Part shown: positions 1 through 8,954 of the stretch, piece by piece | Layout of the letters: every line of letters starts with the position of its first letter | How positions within the stretch are numbered: position 1 is the first letter of the stretch | Source: Sanchytrium tribonematis | Lineage: Eukaryota > Sanchytriomycota > Sanchytriomycetes > Sanchytriales > Sanchytriaceae | Length of the DNA: 37,665 nt | Direction of reading: 5' to 3' | NCBI GenBank assembly: GCA_018985235.1 | Contig: JADGIG010000028.1 | Location: 1 to 37,665 of the forward strand | Position numbers and translations under genes: made by a program | The notes under the pieces: generated by a model | What the model saw: the letters and a program-made list of their open reading frames with translations, nothing else | Told to the model about the DNA's origin: nothing | Database searches by the model: none

Positions 1-1060
1 GGTTATTTTCTGAAACACTAGATTCTGAAATAGGTCTATTAAATCCGATTAAATTTGGAGTTTTGTGATCAAGTCCCACAATTTTGTCCATAGTTCCAAA
101 TTCAATCAAGGATCTATTTATATCACTTGGAGAAATGCCCTCGCTCATATAAATACCTATTATGCCCGTTATATGAGGGGTAGACATACTTGTTCCTGAC
201 ATTTTCTTAAAGCTCTTGTTGCTCGAAACGTAAGCACTATAAATGTTTTCCCCGGGAGCATGAATGTTTACACAATTTCCCCAATTTGAAAATTTAGACT
301 TTTGGTCATTCACATTTGTGCTACCCACAGTTATCGCAAGAGGCTCACTACCAGGCGACTCTGAACAAGCGTCTATGTTGTCATTGCCGGCTGCTACTAC
401 AACTGGGATACCCATTCGCACTACTGCAGCAACTGCATCATTAAAGATATCGCTGTATTCCCCACCAAGCGACATATTTATAACAGAAGGCTTTTGAGTT
501 GAGCGCGCATCTCTTACAGCCCATTGCAACCCTTCTAATATGTCGGTGTCATCTCCATACCCTTCACTATTTAAAACTTTTACTGCAACTATATCCATCT
601 TTTTGGCAACTCCAAATAGCTTTCCGGCAATGGTGCCTGCAACATGAGTTCCATGTCCGTCTTCATCAATCTTTCCTTCTCCAGTTATGTCTACGCCAAA
701 CGAGGCTCTGCCTTGGAAATCTGCGTGATTGATGTTTACACCAGTATCCAGTACATAGGCTACACACCCTTTTCCAGCGGTATCTGGGTATATATATTTT
801 GAGTCTGTTCCTTTTCTCGAGTCTATCCTATCAAGACCCCAGCTTCTCGGATTTAGCTGAATTTCACGTTTATGGTATGTTCTAGATTTTAATATTCTTT
901 TCACTATTCCACTGTCCTGTAGTCTACTATGGTGAACTTTACTTAAAGTTTGGTGTATGGAAGCCCTAAAATCTCCTATAACTATATCGGCCGGTTCATT
1001 GCTATGTTTGGTATATTGCACAATGTATTTGCTGTATACGCATAAAATTATACACAACAT
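1..1060 (-). CDS. Subtilisin-like serine protease (S8A), C-terminus cut off by window start
   Basis: The minus strand is open from an ATG at 1060 to the window edge, giving 353 residues, with an in-frame TAA just upstream of the start. The full S8 catalytic set is visible: Asp106 in VLDTG, His136 in HGTHVAGT, oxyanion Asn226 in AAGN and Ser291 in GTSMSTPH. This spacing is that of the proteinase K/cerevisin group. Residues 1-10 are hydrophobic and may act as a short secretion signal. Residues 11 to about 70 (YIVQYTKHSN...) look like a shortened I9-type propeptide that would be cleaved off. It is probably a secreted or vacuolar endopeptidase, made as a zymogen. Introns are not needed to read it. 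A TATAAG element lies 26 nt before the ATG. The C-terminal end, and any extension beyond the protease fold, is outside the window. Confidence 0.93.
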   Translation of the reverse strand, partial: MLCIILCVYSKYIVQYTKHSNEPADIVIGDFRASIHQTLSKVHHSRLQDSGIVKRILKSRTYHKREIQLNPRSWGLDRIDSRKGTDSKYIYPDTAGKGCVAYVLDTGVNINHADFQGRASFGVDITGEGKIDEDGHGTHVAGTIAGKLFGVAKKMDIVAVKVLNSEGYGDDTDILEGLQWAVRDARSTQKPSVINMSLGGEYSDIFNDAVAAVVRMGIPVVVAAGNDNIDACSESPGSEPLAITVGSTNVNDQKSKFSNWGNCVNIHAPGENIYSAYVSSNKSFKKMSGTSMSTPHITGIIGIYMSEGISPSDINRSLIEFGTMDKIVGLDHKTPNLIGFNRPISESSVSENN

Positions 1061-1078
1061 AGAAATAGACTTGAAATT

Positions 1079-1090
1079 CACTTATAAGTG
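1079..1090 (-). promoter_or_regulatory. Palindromic TATA-type element before the protease
   Basis: CACTTATAAGTG is a perfect 12-bp palindrome that contains TATAAG on the minus strand. Its TATAAG begins 26 nt upstream of the protease ATG, matching the TATA-to-ATG spacing of several other genes here. The promoter role is inferred from position only. Confidence 0.45.
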
Positions 1091-1242
1091 AGAACTTTGC
1101 CCAATAAATATCACGTATGGTAAAATGGCTGCTATTTACTGTCTTGTGAATATAGCCGGACCACAGATGGCTTCATTATGGCGTAATAGGCTATTAAAAT
1201 CAGTGTAGAATTCAGCCGACTTAGCCATTCGGGCAATTCGGC

Positions 1243-1280
1243 TATAATTAGCACCAAATTGTCACAATTTGCTAATTATA
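1243..1280. repeat. Inverted repeat between protease and proteasome genes
   Basis: TATAATTAGC pairs with GCTAATTATA, and inside these AAATTG pairs with CAATTT. A 3-nt bulge (ACC) sits on the left side and TCA forms the loop. That gives 16 paired bases in 38 nt. It sits about 40 bp past the proteasome alpha7 stop and about 180 bp before the protease start. It could be a 3' processing or boundary structure, or a dyad operator. The rest of the 261-bp gap shows no gene, only a smaller TAGCC/GGCTA dyad at about 1220-1245. Confidence 0.6.
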
Positions 1281-1321
1281 ATGCATTGTTCAACTTCATT
1301 TAATGTAATTTATTTTAAACT

Positions 1322-2120
1322 TTACTCTTGCATAGCATCAGCATTGGTTTTAGCTGTTTGTACTAGTTCAGATATCCAAGCCTGGTCTACCATATGGAAT
1401 CCATCCTTCAGAATTCCAATTTCCACAAGCATCTGCTTGTCCTTAACATCATGAACCTTGACCATTCTAAATCAAAATTATTTACATTTCTGCAACCAAC
1501 TTAATGGCATCATTCACGGTTACATCACAAGAAGATTCGCTAGAGGAAATTTTTTCTAATTCTGTCATAGCTAAATTGTTACCTTTACCGCAGGCAATTG
1601 CTCTATATCCATAACAAGTAGCATCTGGTTCAAGCATGCCCAAGTAATCCTCAGTTGCAATGAGGCTTGTGCAACCATATGGTCTTAAATGAGAATAAGT
1701 TATATATTGATGAGTTGAAAAAAGCATTTGATCAACTAAAGCTCGACCATGCGCATCTATTCCGTACCTTTCTTTGTGATTGTCTGCGATACTTTTGGCA
1801 TCTGCCAGCATCGCTAAACCGTCAGCATATATACCGCTCCAGCTCATAATAGCATTTTTAGATATTGGACGCACCTGACTGATAGTAGTTGAAATACTAG
1901 TACCATCAATCAAACCATTTCTGCCATACACTTTTGATTTTGAGGTATATTTCACCAGTTGATTCTGGATTAAATGCATATGACCCAAAACTATTCCATC
2001 TTTACATTTAATGCCAAGTGTTAATGGAGCATTTTCAATTGCTTTTTTCGCGTATTCAATCTGAAAAATTTGACCGTCAGGAGCATAGGTAGAAACACTG
2101 AAGTCGTAACCGCTTGACAT
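1322..2120 (-). CDS. 20S proteasome alpha7 subunit (PSMA3/PRE10 type), one 19-nt intron
   Basis: Exons 2120-1486 and 1466-1322 encode 259 residues, close to the family size of about 255. The N-terminus MSSGYDFSVSTYAPDGQIF...EYAKKAIEN is the alpha-subunit signature, closest to alpha7. RPYGCTSLI, the MLEPDATCYGY segment and the CGKGNNLAMTELEKI helix also match alpha7. It would form part of the outer ring of the proteasome core. Removing the 19-nt intron at 1467-1485 replaces an early stop after KLVAEM with a normal alpha7 C-terminus (IMVKVHDVKDKQMLVEIGIL...). Between strands around residues 60-80 it carries roughly a dozen more residues than yeast or human alpha7, and no in-frame GT-AG intron explains them. 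The end is TAA with AATAAA about 10 nt later. It lies 46 bp downstream of the bZIP gene on the same strand. Confidence 0.93.
1467..1485 (-). other. 19-nt spliceosomal intron in proteasome alpha7
   Basis: The minus-strand sequence is GTAAATAATTTTGATTTAG, in phase 2. Retention gives an immediate TAA stop, while removal continues the conserved alpha7 C-terminal strand. TTGAT next to TTAG may serve as the branch-point region. Confidence 0.9.
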
Positions 2121-2166
2121 TATTGCAATTGTTTGAAGGATAATAAATTTATTAAAATTTTAATAA

Positions 2167-2433
2167 TTACTTTTTTTGTTTATTAAGAATTTGCAATAAC
2201 CTATTTTGCATCTTATCCAGGCGAGTCATAAAATCCTGTAATTCTTCTTTTAATAATTTGTTTTGAATCTTGATGGTATCATTTTCATCCTGTAAACGCT
2301 TCAATTGTTCTGTTAATTCTTCTACTTGTTGTTCTAAATCTTGCTGCTTTTCGAGTTTTTTTGCTCTACTTTTTCTAGCTGCTAACGTATTCTTTTTTCG
2401 CCTTTCTTCCTTCCCAGAGGGATTGGGATTCAT
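2167..2433 (-). CDS. bZIP transcription factor, GCN4-like DNA-binding domain
   Basis: This 88-residue protein is almost only a bZIP domain. The basic region at about residues 10-28 (EERRKKNTLAARKSRAKK) has the N-x7-R invariant pattern (N15...R23) and the NTLAARKSR form typical of GCN4/CPC1-type factors. A leucine-zipper coiled coil fills residues 30-85. No activation domain is visible, so it may be a dimerisation partner or repressor, or an extra exon could lie upstream. It should bind DNA as a dimer, perhaps at ATGACTCAT- or CRE-like sites. It faces the orphan gene at 2705 across a 271-bp shared promoter that holds an 18-bp dyad. AATAAA follows the stop. Confidence 0.88.
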   Translation of the reverse strand: MNPNPSGKEERRKKNTLAARKSRAKKLEKQQDLEQQVEELTEQLKRLQDENDTIKIQNKLLKEELQDFMTRLDKMQNRLLQILNKQKK

Positions 2434-2466
2434 TGATTGTCACGGGCCCCCCTAACAGCAACTTTA

Positions 2467-2484
2467 TGTACTTCCAGAAGTACA
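2467..2484. promoter_or_regulatory. 18-bp dyad upstream of the bZIP gene
   Basis: TGTACTTC-CA-GAAGTACA has perfect 8-bp arms around a 2-bp centre. It lies 34 bp upstream of the bZIP ATG, in the gap shared with the divergent gene at 2705. The core TTCnnGAA equals two head-to-head heat-shock-element units, but three units are usually needed. A dimeric regulator site is the likely role, and autoregulation is possible. Confidence 0.45.
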
Positions 2485-2704
2485 CATGTACCTCCATATG
2501 GGATATCTATTGAATTATCTAGAAATCAAAACATATTTCGCACATGGATTTCGCAATTTCCATACTATTATTTTTTGACACAATCTAAATTCTCGCAGCC
2601 AATCAAATAATGATCGAGTGATACGGAGTATTTTAAATCACTTATCATTGGATAGATAATCTGACCGGAGAACATAAGAAGAAACTTGATCCAGAGGTTA
2701 CACG

Positions 2705-3037
2705 ATGAATCAGCTTCAACGTACTTGGATCGCCCAAAATAAATTGTCAACATCGTTTGATCCAAACATGGAAAATTATGAATACATTGACCAAGTTCTC
2801 CAATATATCCAATTAGGTCGTTTAGATTGTGACCAACTTATTAATGTGATACCTTTTTTCGTGCAATATGCACAAGTTCCTGGACAAGTTCCTAACTGTG
2901 AAAATATGTTTATCGGCCTTTGTGCCATTTTTGAAGTAAGACCTACCCAATTTCTTGCGTATCTGACTGGAAGAACGAACCAAGATGTGTATAATGCAAG
3001 ACGTTATGCTGTGGAATATATGTCTAAAGTTGAATAA
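2705..3037 (+). CDS. Small orphan protein, paralogue of the gene at 12659-13000
   Basis: This gene of 110 residues has an ATG start and no recognised domain. It aligns without gaps to the minus-strand gene at 12659-13000 over 78 residues, with about 30 identities counted by hand. Shared motifs are YI..(I/V)L.YI..GR, ENMFIGLCA(I/V)F.V.P and YLTGR, followed by a charged helix. There is no signal peptide or membrane segment, so a compact helical cytosolic or nuclear protein is likely. It diverges from the bZIP gene. The stop codon is embedded in AATAAA (3033-3038), and the next gene starts 48 bp later. Two diverged copies kept in one window argue that it is a real protein family. Its function is unknown. 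Confidence 0.8.
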   Translation: MNQLQRTWIAQNKLSTSFDPNMENYEYIDQVLQYIQLGRLDCDQLINVIPFFVQYAQVPGQVPNCENMFIGLCAIFEVRPTQFLAYLTGRTNQDVYNARRYAVEYMSKVE

Positions 3038-3085
3038 ATTTTGTTGACCCTAAATAAATTCACGGGAGAATCTCAAACGAACAAG

Positions 3086-6000
3086 ATGTCATTTGTTCAT
3101 TTGCACTTTGATCAATTTTTAGATTATCATCAAAATTTAATTAATAGCAAAATTATTAATCCACAAAATGACGCCCCTGCAATGGAACACTACATAAGTG
3201 TTATCCAAATGGAAGGCTTAAATGTTCCTTTAAAGGATGTTGTGAAGGTCAAATTCAATAATCAAGACTACATCTCCAAGTCTGATGCAGATACATCAAT
3301 GAACAATTATTTTAGGCAGTCTATTTATTATCTCAATTCTTTAAAAGATTCTGCTGAAATACCAGAGAATGTTCTTGCAACCTTACTCGATGTCTACATC
3401 AAATTATTTGATCATTTGTATTACTTTATGATAACCATTGATCAGCATGCTATTCAATGGGATAAATCTATGATTTATAGATACATGGAATTCACTTTGG
3501 ATCAAATGGACCGAATTGCAATGATTTTGATACATAATCCTTTTTCACCATCGAAAGAAATGCTTGAGCAATGGATTACAAAACTTATAGATTATCCTTC
3601 TGTTTCTTATCCCATGCTGATGATTCTTTTTAATTGGATCATAGAATGTGAGTCAATATCCATGTTTAAACAATGTGTCAACCAAATTGTAGACACACCA
3701 GAGAACCATTTGATTAAAAACATGCTATTACTTCCTCTTACGATCGAGCCACCTTCTAGATTTGAGTTGTTCACTTCCTTCAGGGACTACCTCAAACATA
3801 CAATTAATCACAATGATCCATTAGTACGCGTGAAGCAGCTTATTCACTACCAGCAAGATTATGTCACATCTAAAAAATTTAATGATGAATATTTTATAGT
3901 CTTGGACACATTTGTGCTTATTTTGTTTGATAATTACAGCAAACAAATCAGAACACTTCACGATAAAGATCTAATTGCGCTACTCGAAGTGCTGTGTATT
4001 ATTTATCGAAATAGAGTCTCTTTTACTACTTTTTTTACAGGTAAAGGATTATTGATACTTCAAGTTTTACAAGATTTAAAAATTTCACATCTCAAGTCAC
4101 CAGGGTTGTTTTACTTGAAATTATTTGCAAACATCAGTCAACACCCAGATAACATAGATTATGTATATAACTTTATAAAACACTCCAGAGGCATTTTAAA
4201 CATTGACGGAATGATCAAATCTGTTGATCAATTTACGACGATTTCTTGCAGTGACTTGGACTACGCTATTCTGCAGCCAATGATTTCCATTATTGGAAAT
4301 GTTCATTCATACGTAAATGATGATACACTCATTATTAATTTGATAAAACTAAGTTGCACCAGTGCACCACAGGATTTCAAAAATACAATTTACACTTCGC
4401 TTGGGAATCTACTTACCCCCTTTAATTACAAAGACATTGTATTCTATATTGTCAACACTAAAACATACACTGCTCTATTAGACTTACAAAATCCACTACC
4501 ACTTTTGCAATTGATTGAAAAATGTTTTGAATTTCCTTTTCACATGAATAATTTGAATGACTATCCACTTATAGTTGACTATACGATTCAGTTGTATCTG
4601 AAAGTGTATACTTTGAATAACCCTTTGAAGGTATTACATTCTATTTTTAAAATATTTGCTCGATGCTTACTCAGTTACCAAAACATTTCTCACAATGAGC
4701 TATTGCAACATCATCCGGGACATTTGATTTGTAATCAATTTCTCACTTTCCACAAAAATTCAAAACAAATGCGCCAAATATTACTAGATACCTTTCAAGA
4801 CATCAGAAAGCAAACCCAATATACGTGCGTGGATGCGTTTATACCAGATTGTCTTTATGAAATGCTTCGATTCACACATTCGCTGCTTGGAAGTCAAGAA
4901 CATTTTACTTTGTACAAAGGATCAATCAGTGCTACAAGCATTGAATACATTACAGATTATCTCAACCATCACAATTTCGTTGATTATTTGCTAGAGTGGA
5001 TTCATTTCCATGATCACGAAAATATTTCCACACTATCTATTTTTAATCTGTGTTGGTTCAAGACATCAAAGATAAGTGTTGATGTTTTAGAAAGATTTCA
5101 AGAAGATCTTCTATTGTATCCTGATCATAAAGTAGAATATAATGAATATGCTCACTTTTTTGATTACACCAACAAAACCCCAATATTTATTTACAATCCT
5201 CATTTTTTACAAAATGTCAATATTACTTCTCAGGAACTATTGGTTAGCTTTTTCTTGTTCTGCTTTAGAAATGAATACAAGATTGTCAACCAATTATTAG
5301 GATTAAATTCAAATGCAGATGTCTTTGTAGATTTTATCCATGCCATGCTACAAGTCCATCCACATGATTATGACTCGTTAGAAATGGATCAAAAAAATGA
5401 ATCTTTATTTGCACTAATTTATTATGGCTTGAAAACGAATCATGCATATTATTACACAAGTGGTTTTTATGATTTGCATATCCACGTTTTAAAATCAGAT
5501 GACTCAGACTATTATGCGTTGTTAATGAAATCTTGGTCCATTCAATCTAGCATGTTTTATTTAAATCAAAATAGCATACTCGCACTTAGTGATATTAGCC
5601 TCAAAATTCTAATCTTTGTGATCAACACAAATCCACAAATTTACATTATGAATCTCTTGAAACATATTCATAACACTACCAATGTGACTGAACCCAATCT
5701 GACGATACAAGATATTGTTCAACTTGATATTCCATCAGAATTAATGTCGCAATATTTTGTAAATCATACGTATTATCGTCACTTACATAAATTAAAATCA
5801 ATTTATCACAACGCATCTCAATTTGTTATGTCGTCTATTGCCAATTATTTGTATTATTTAAGTGACTATATGCAGCACAATTCTGCGCAAGATTACTCAA
5901 AATGGTATAATCAAGTGATTGGAATCATTCATCACATTTTGCAAATGAATCAATATCCAGAGTATTCTAGTGCATTGCTACTGAGCTGCAATCACTTTGT

Positions 6001-7332
6001 ATATATTTATAGTCAATCGCATTCTCACAAATTGCAAATTAAAGAATATTATTCATATTTGAGTATTCATAAAATGATGGATCCACAGTCCACTGCTTTA
6101 CTCTCTAGCGCAATGATTTACAATCATATATTAACAACTCAGACTAGTGTTGTACCAATTACTATAAAAGGAAGAGGGGAATTTACAAATTATCACGCGA
6201 TACAGCATGATTCTACAGATGGGTGTATTCAAGATTTATTGGATTTAGTATATAGCCAGCAAAATGAAACTAGTAGTGCATATTTACATTTGCTACAGTT
6301 GCTTCTTCTTCAAAAACCATGTGTTGTAAATATGACCAAATTGCTTAATTTGTTTAATCACGGGATGAATCCCGCTTTAATAGCGCATATTCTTACTTTG
6401 GTTGATTCAAATCAAATTAAACATCATTTGAAGCAAATTAAAATTGAAATGCATGAAAATATACTAATTAAAGATGATACATTGACATTTAAAGCATTAT
6501 ATAAACTAACCCCATTTATCAAATGCGCTAGTATTTTATTAAACAAATGTATTAAAAGCAACCAATCTGAATTACTTCTCGATATTCACCATATACTTCA
6601 AGAATGTTCCCCCATTTATTTTTATAGACAGGTGGAATACACAAATGATATTGAATTATACATTAAATTGATGTTTACTTTAAATTATTTTTGCAAAGCG
6701 TATTACACTCAAGAATTTGCAAATCACTCAAAATTATTTATTCATGAGAGCGTTTGCGACTTGACTTTGATTCAAATTCTTGTTAACTGTAGTATCCAAA
6801 AGCTGCGACAATTTAAACAAGAATGGAGTGAAATTTATAAAAATGCGGTGCTTAGTACTTTTTATATGTTTAAGAGTGCTCTGGTGTTGATGGTACAAAG
6901 AATGTGTTATTCGAAATATGTTTTAGATACGGAAGCTTTGACAAGCATTGTTGATTTATTTCTATATTTATATAGAATATATCATGACAAACTTCAAAGC
7001 ATTAAGCATGAAGACATCTCACTGGTAATTGTTAATTGATTTAGTCGGATTTAAAGCTTTATTATCCTGGAAATGTTTACAATGACAAGCAGGACTTTGA
7101 AAATTTGTTGAGGGCGTATAAGCCGAATACTAAAGAAATGGAGCCTGTTTTTGAATGGATATTTGGAGAAATTATAGAAGGTATGGAGTTGATTGGGTCA
7201 TTATTATTGAAATTTACAATTTATCAGCAAAATACTGAGGCAAGAATTTTGATGATGAAAATGGACATAATTAAAAGTGATTATCTAACAAAAATCAGGC
7301 AATTATTTAAAATGGTAAATGAGAGAGTGTGA
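3086..7332 (+). CDS. Very large helical protein, possible Nup188/Nup192-type nucleoporin, one 20-nt intron
   Basis: Exons 3086-7024 and 7045-7332 encode 1408 residues. I chose the ATG at 3086 because the reading frame upstream of it has only TTG. The protein is built throughout of amphipathic helices with regular spacing, as in HEAT/ARM-type solenoids. It has no signal peptide and no enzyme motif. The size and the layout of its middle part recall the large inner-ring nucleoporins (Nup205/Nup192/Nup188). That layout is an LxYLKLFANISQ helix, then a YNFI segment, then a DYAILQPMISIIGNV pair. It is shorter than those, which have 1650-2000 residues, and I could not match a diagnostic motif. An importin or another solenoid scaffold is the alternative. 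The last 96 residues need removal of a 20-nt intron at 7025-7044. Its TGA stop is 1 bp from the stop of the convergent gene at 7334. Confidence 0.8.
7025..7044 (+). other. 20-nt intron in the large helical protein
   Basis: GTAATTGTTAATTGATTTAG is in phase 0. Retention gives a TGA stop after three codons, and removal joins ISL to SDLKLYYPGNVY and 96 more codons. A 14-nt alternative (GTTAATTGATTTAG) would also keep frame, but the 20-nt form fits the size and GTAA start of the other introns. Confidence 0.75.
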
Positions 7333-7333
7333 T

Positions 7334-8320
7334 TTATTTGTCCAGGTTACCTAGTAAAAATTGATTGAAATATCTTCTTGCAGTTAAATTTGGAAAATCC
7401 AACTGATAATTGTCTTTGTTTGCATACGATAATATTCCTAATTCAAATAGTACCTTAATAGCCCGTTTTCTATCCATTTGTGACAATCTTAAATCACAAA
7501 GCTCCTCTGGTGGAATCGAAAGTGAATCTTCATGGAGGGAGAGCCAAATATTTTTGATCTCATTTTTGTTTATCATCTTCTTTGCATAAAAAACTTGCTC
7601 ACTATTCAGCATTGGAGGAATACATGAGAAAAAATGGGTTGGATTTTCGATGAGTAACCTTGTAAGGAATGGGTGCGAGATAATTTCGTCACCAAAAATG
7701 TAACCACTTACGTTTTGGCGAAGTAAATCCAAGATATACTTGCTGTCCATTGATTGAAAGAACGAATTGGATTTCAATTGAGGAAGAACTTGGGTTTCTA
7801 ATTCGTTCATGGTATATCCACAGACACCTCCCCAATTTCTATTAAAAGTCAAGTCTAGAATAGGCAAGTCCAAGCCTTTTATGACTTTAATCACTTCAAT
7901 CAATGAGCTTGAGGTTAGTATCAAACAATTAGACTTTTCGTATATTAAATTTAGTTTTTCAATCACTTTAACCACCTTGTCTTCAATGTTCCTATTTCTT
8001 AAAATATGTTCAACAATGAAATAATTTAAATCATTTATAATTATGGTTTCACCATTCTTGAGTGGTTTAAAGTCCAGCAGTTGACTCCCATGAATTATTT
8101 TTATTCTTGGCTGTATAATACTTTGACTGTTAGCTTTTTTCAAAGCCTCTGAACCTTGGAATAAAAAATTGCGATTGTCGAAGGAATTATTCCATGCAGA
8201 CAATGATTGAATAGCGGAATCAAGGTAAAATTGAGGGGGTCTGAATATATGCAAAACAGTCTTTCTGTTGAGTTGAATATGCTCAAGTACCTTAATGAGA
8301 TATCTCGTTTTATCAATCAT
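7334..8320 (-). CDS. Degenerate AAA-ATPase-like protein (PF09820-type), nuclease domain missing
   Basis: The protein is 328 residues from the first ATG at 8320. The order of motifs matches the predicted AAA-ATPase family that usually carries a C-terminal PD-(D/E)XK nuclease. They are DKTRYLIKVLEH near the N-terminus, HIFRPPQFYLDS where RPRRFGKS/T is expected, IIINDLNYF where LIDEYD is expected, and LILTSSS for the sensor strand. These are followed by GGVCGYTMNELE for the FGFTEEEV motif, SGYIFGDEIISHPFL for the DGYNFGG..YNPWS motif, and LFELGILSY...LDFPNLTARRYF for the C-terminal helices. Walker A has lost GK(S/T) and Walker B has lost its acidic pair. Nothing remains of the nuclease domain. 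The frame stays open upstream of 8320 with similar sequence (SHVNFIVKV) but no ATG. It may be a decaying relic or a repurposed non-catalytic protein. AATAAA overlaps its stop. Confidence 0.7.
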   Translation of the reverse strand: MIDKTRYLIKVLEHIQLNRKTVLHIFRPPQFYLDSAIQSLSAWNNSFDNRNFLFQGSEALKKANSQSIIQPRIKIIHGSQLLDFKPLKNGETIIINDLNYFIVEHILRNRNIEDKVVKVIEKLNLIYEKSNCLILTSSSLIEVIKVIKGLDLPILDLTFNRNWGGVCGYTMNELETQVLPQLKSNSFFQSMDSKYILDLLRQNVSGYIFGDEIISHPFLTRLLIENPTHFFSCIPPMLNSEQVFYAKKMINKNEIKNIWLSLHEDSLSIPPEELCDLRLSQMDRKRAIKVLFELGILSYANKDNYQLDFPNLTARRYFNQFLLGNLDK

Positions 8321-8439
8321 CACTTTCACAATGAAATTAACATGTGACAAATTGGACGTCAGAGGGTCGTCTGATGACTGTATTTGCCACTATGGTGTCA
8401 TATTCAATTGTTAAAGGTCATTGAGGAGTTTTATGAAGC

Positions 8440-8678
8440 ATGATTCAAATAAAGAAGAAAAGCTTAACAAAATTAGAGGTTATGCATATGACGTTTGATA
8501 AAATGAACAATGCATTCGAAGGAGAAAATTTAAGAAGACAAACGTTGCTCAATACGGTGGTCAGCTACTTTTTAGAGACTGATGAGATTCTAGTGCATCA
8601 AATATTATATGACAGAAGTAATTTACGATTAATATAGCATCATATTTGTATGGTGAAAATATGCTTCGGAATTCATAA
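8440..8678 (+). CDS. Small hypothetical protein with a probable 20-nt intron
   Basis: Exons 8440-8617 and 8638-8678 would encode 72 residues. Without splicing the frame stops at 8637 after 65 codons. The intron candidate ends in ATTAATATAG and resembles the others here. The protein is a mostly helical, charged sequence (FDKMNNAFEGENLRRQTLL...FLETDEILVHQILYDRTSYLYGENMLRNS), with no signal peptide or membrane segment, and I do not recognise it. A second ATG at 8433 opens a different short frame, so the start is uncertain. It lies between the AAA-like gene (divergent) and tRNA-Ala. Confidence 0.5.
8618..8637 (+). other. Probable 20-nt intron in the small gene
   Basis: GTAATTTACGATTAATATAG is in phase 1. 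Its removal extends the frame past an in-intron TAG by 14 codons. The start GTAAT and the TTAAT element near the 3' end agree with the better supported introns, but protein homology does not confirm it. Confidence 0.5.
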
Positions 8679-8759
8679 ATTTAATTTGTAGATAGAATTA
8701 CTTTAATAAACACTTCAATGTAATAGGGGACATATTTTCTAAATTAGATTAATTTTAAT

Positions 8760-8832
8760 GGGGAATTAGCTCAATTGGTAGAGCGTTCGCTTTGCATGCG
8801 AAAGGTACAGGGATCGAAGCCCTGATTCTCCA
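8760..8832 (+). tRNA. tRNA-Ala (anticodon TGC), intronless
   Basis: The 73-nt sequence folds fully. The acceptor stem GGGGAAT pairs with ATTCTCC and includes the G3:U70 wobble pair that identifies alanine tRNAs. The D-arm is GCTC/GAGC with an AATTGGTA loop. The anticodon stem TTCGC/GCGAA encloses TTTGCAT, so the anticodon is TGC and reads GCA-type alanine codons. The T-arm is CAGGG/CCCTG, with discriminator base A at 8832. Internal A and B box sequences are present, and a T-run follows directly. Confidence 0.97.
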
Positions 8833-8837
8833 TTTTT
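8833..8837 (+). terminator. RNA polymerase III terminator of tRNA-Ala
   Basis: Five T residues follow the discriminator base directly, the usual Pol III stop signal. Confidence 0.85.
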
Positions 8838-8954
8838 GCTTTAATTCATTCGAACCCGAATTCGTTAGAGTCTAGTAATGTTTCTTAATATTTGTATTCT
8901 TCGCATCAATATCAAAGCAAGCACATTTCACCAATTTTTTGTAACTAGGGAGGG

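Noticed and set aside
7031-7044. A 14-nt intron in the large helical gene
   Set aside because: It keeps frame, but the 20-nt alternative starting GTAAT agrees with the other introns in start sequence and length.
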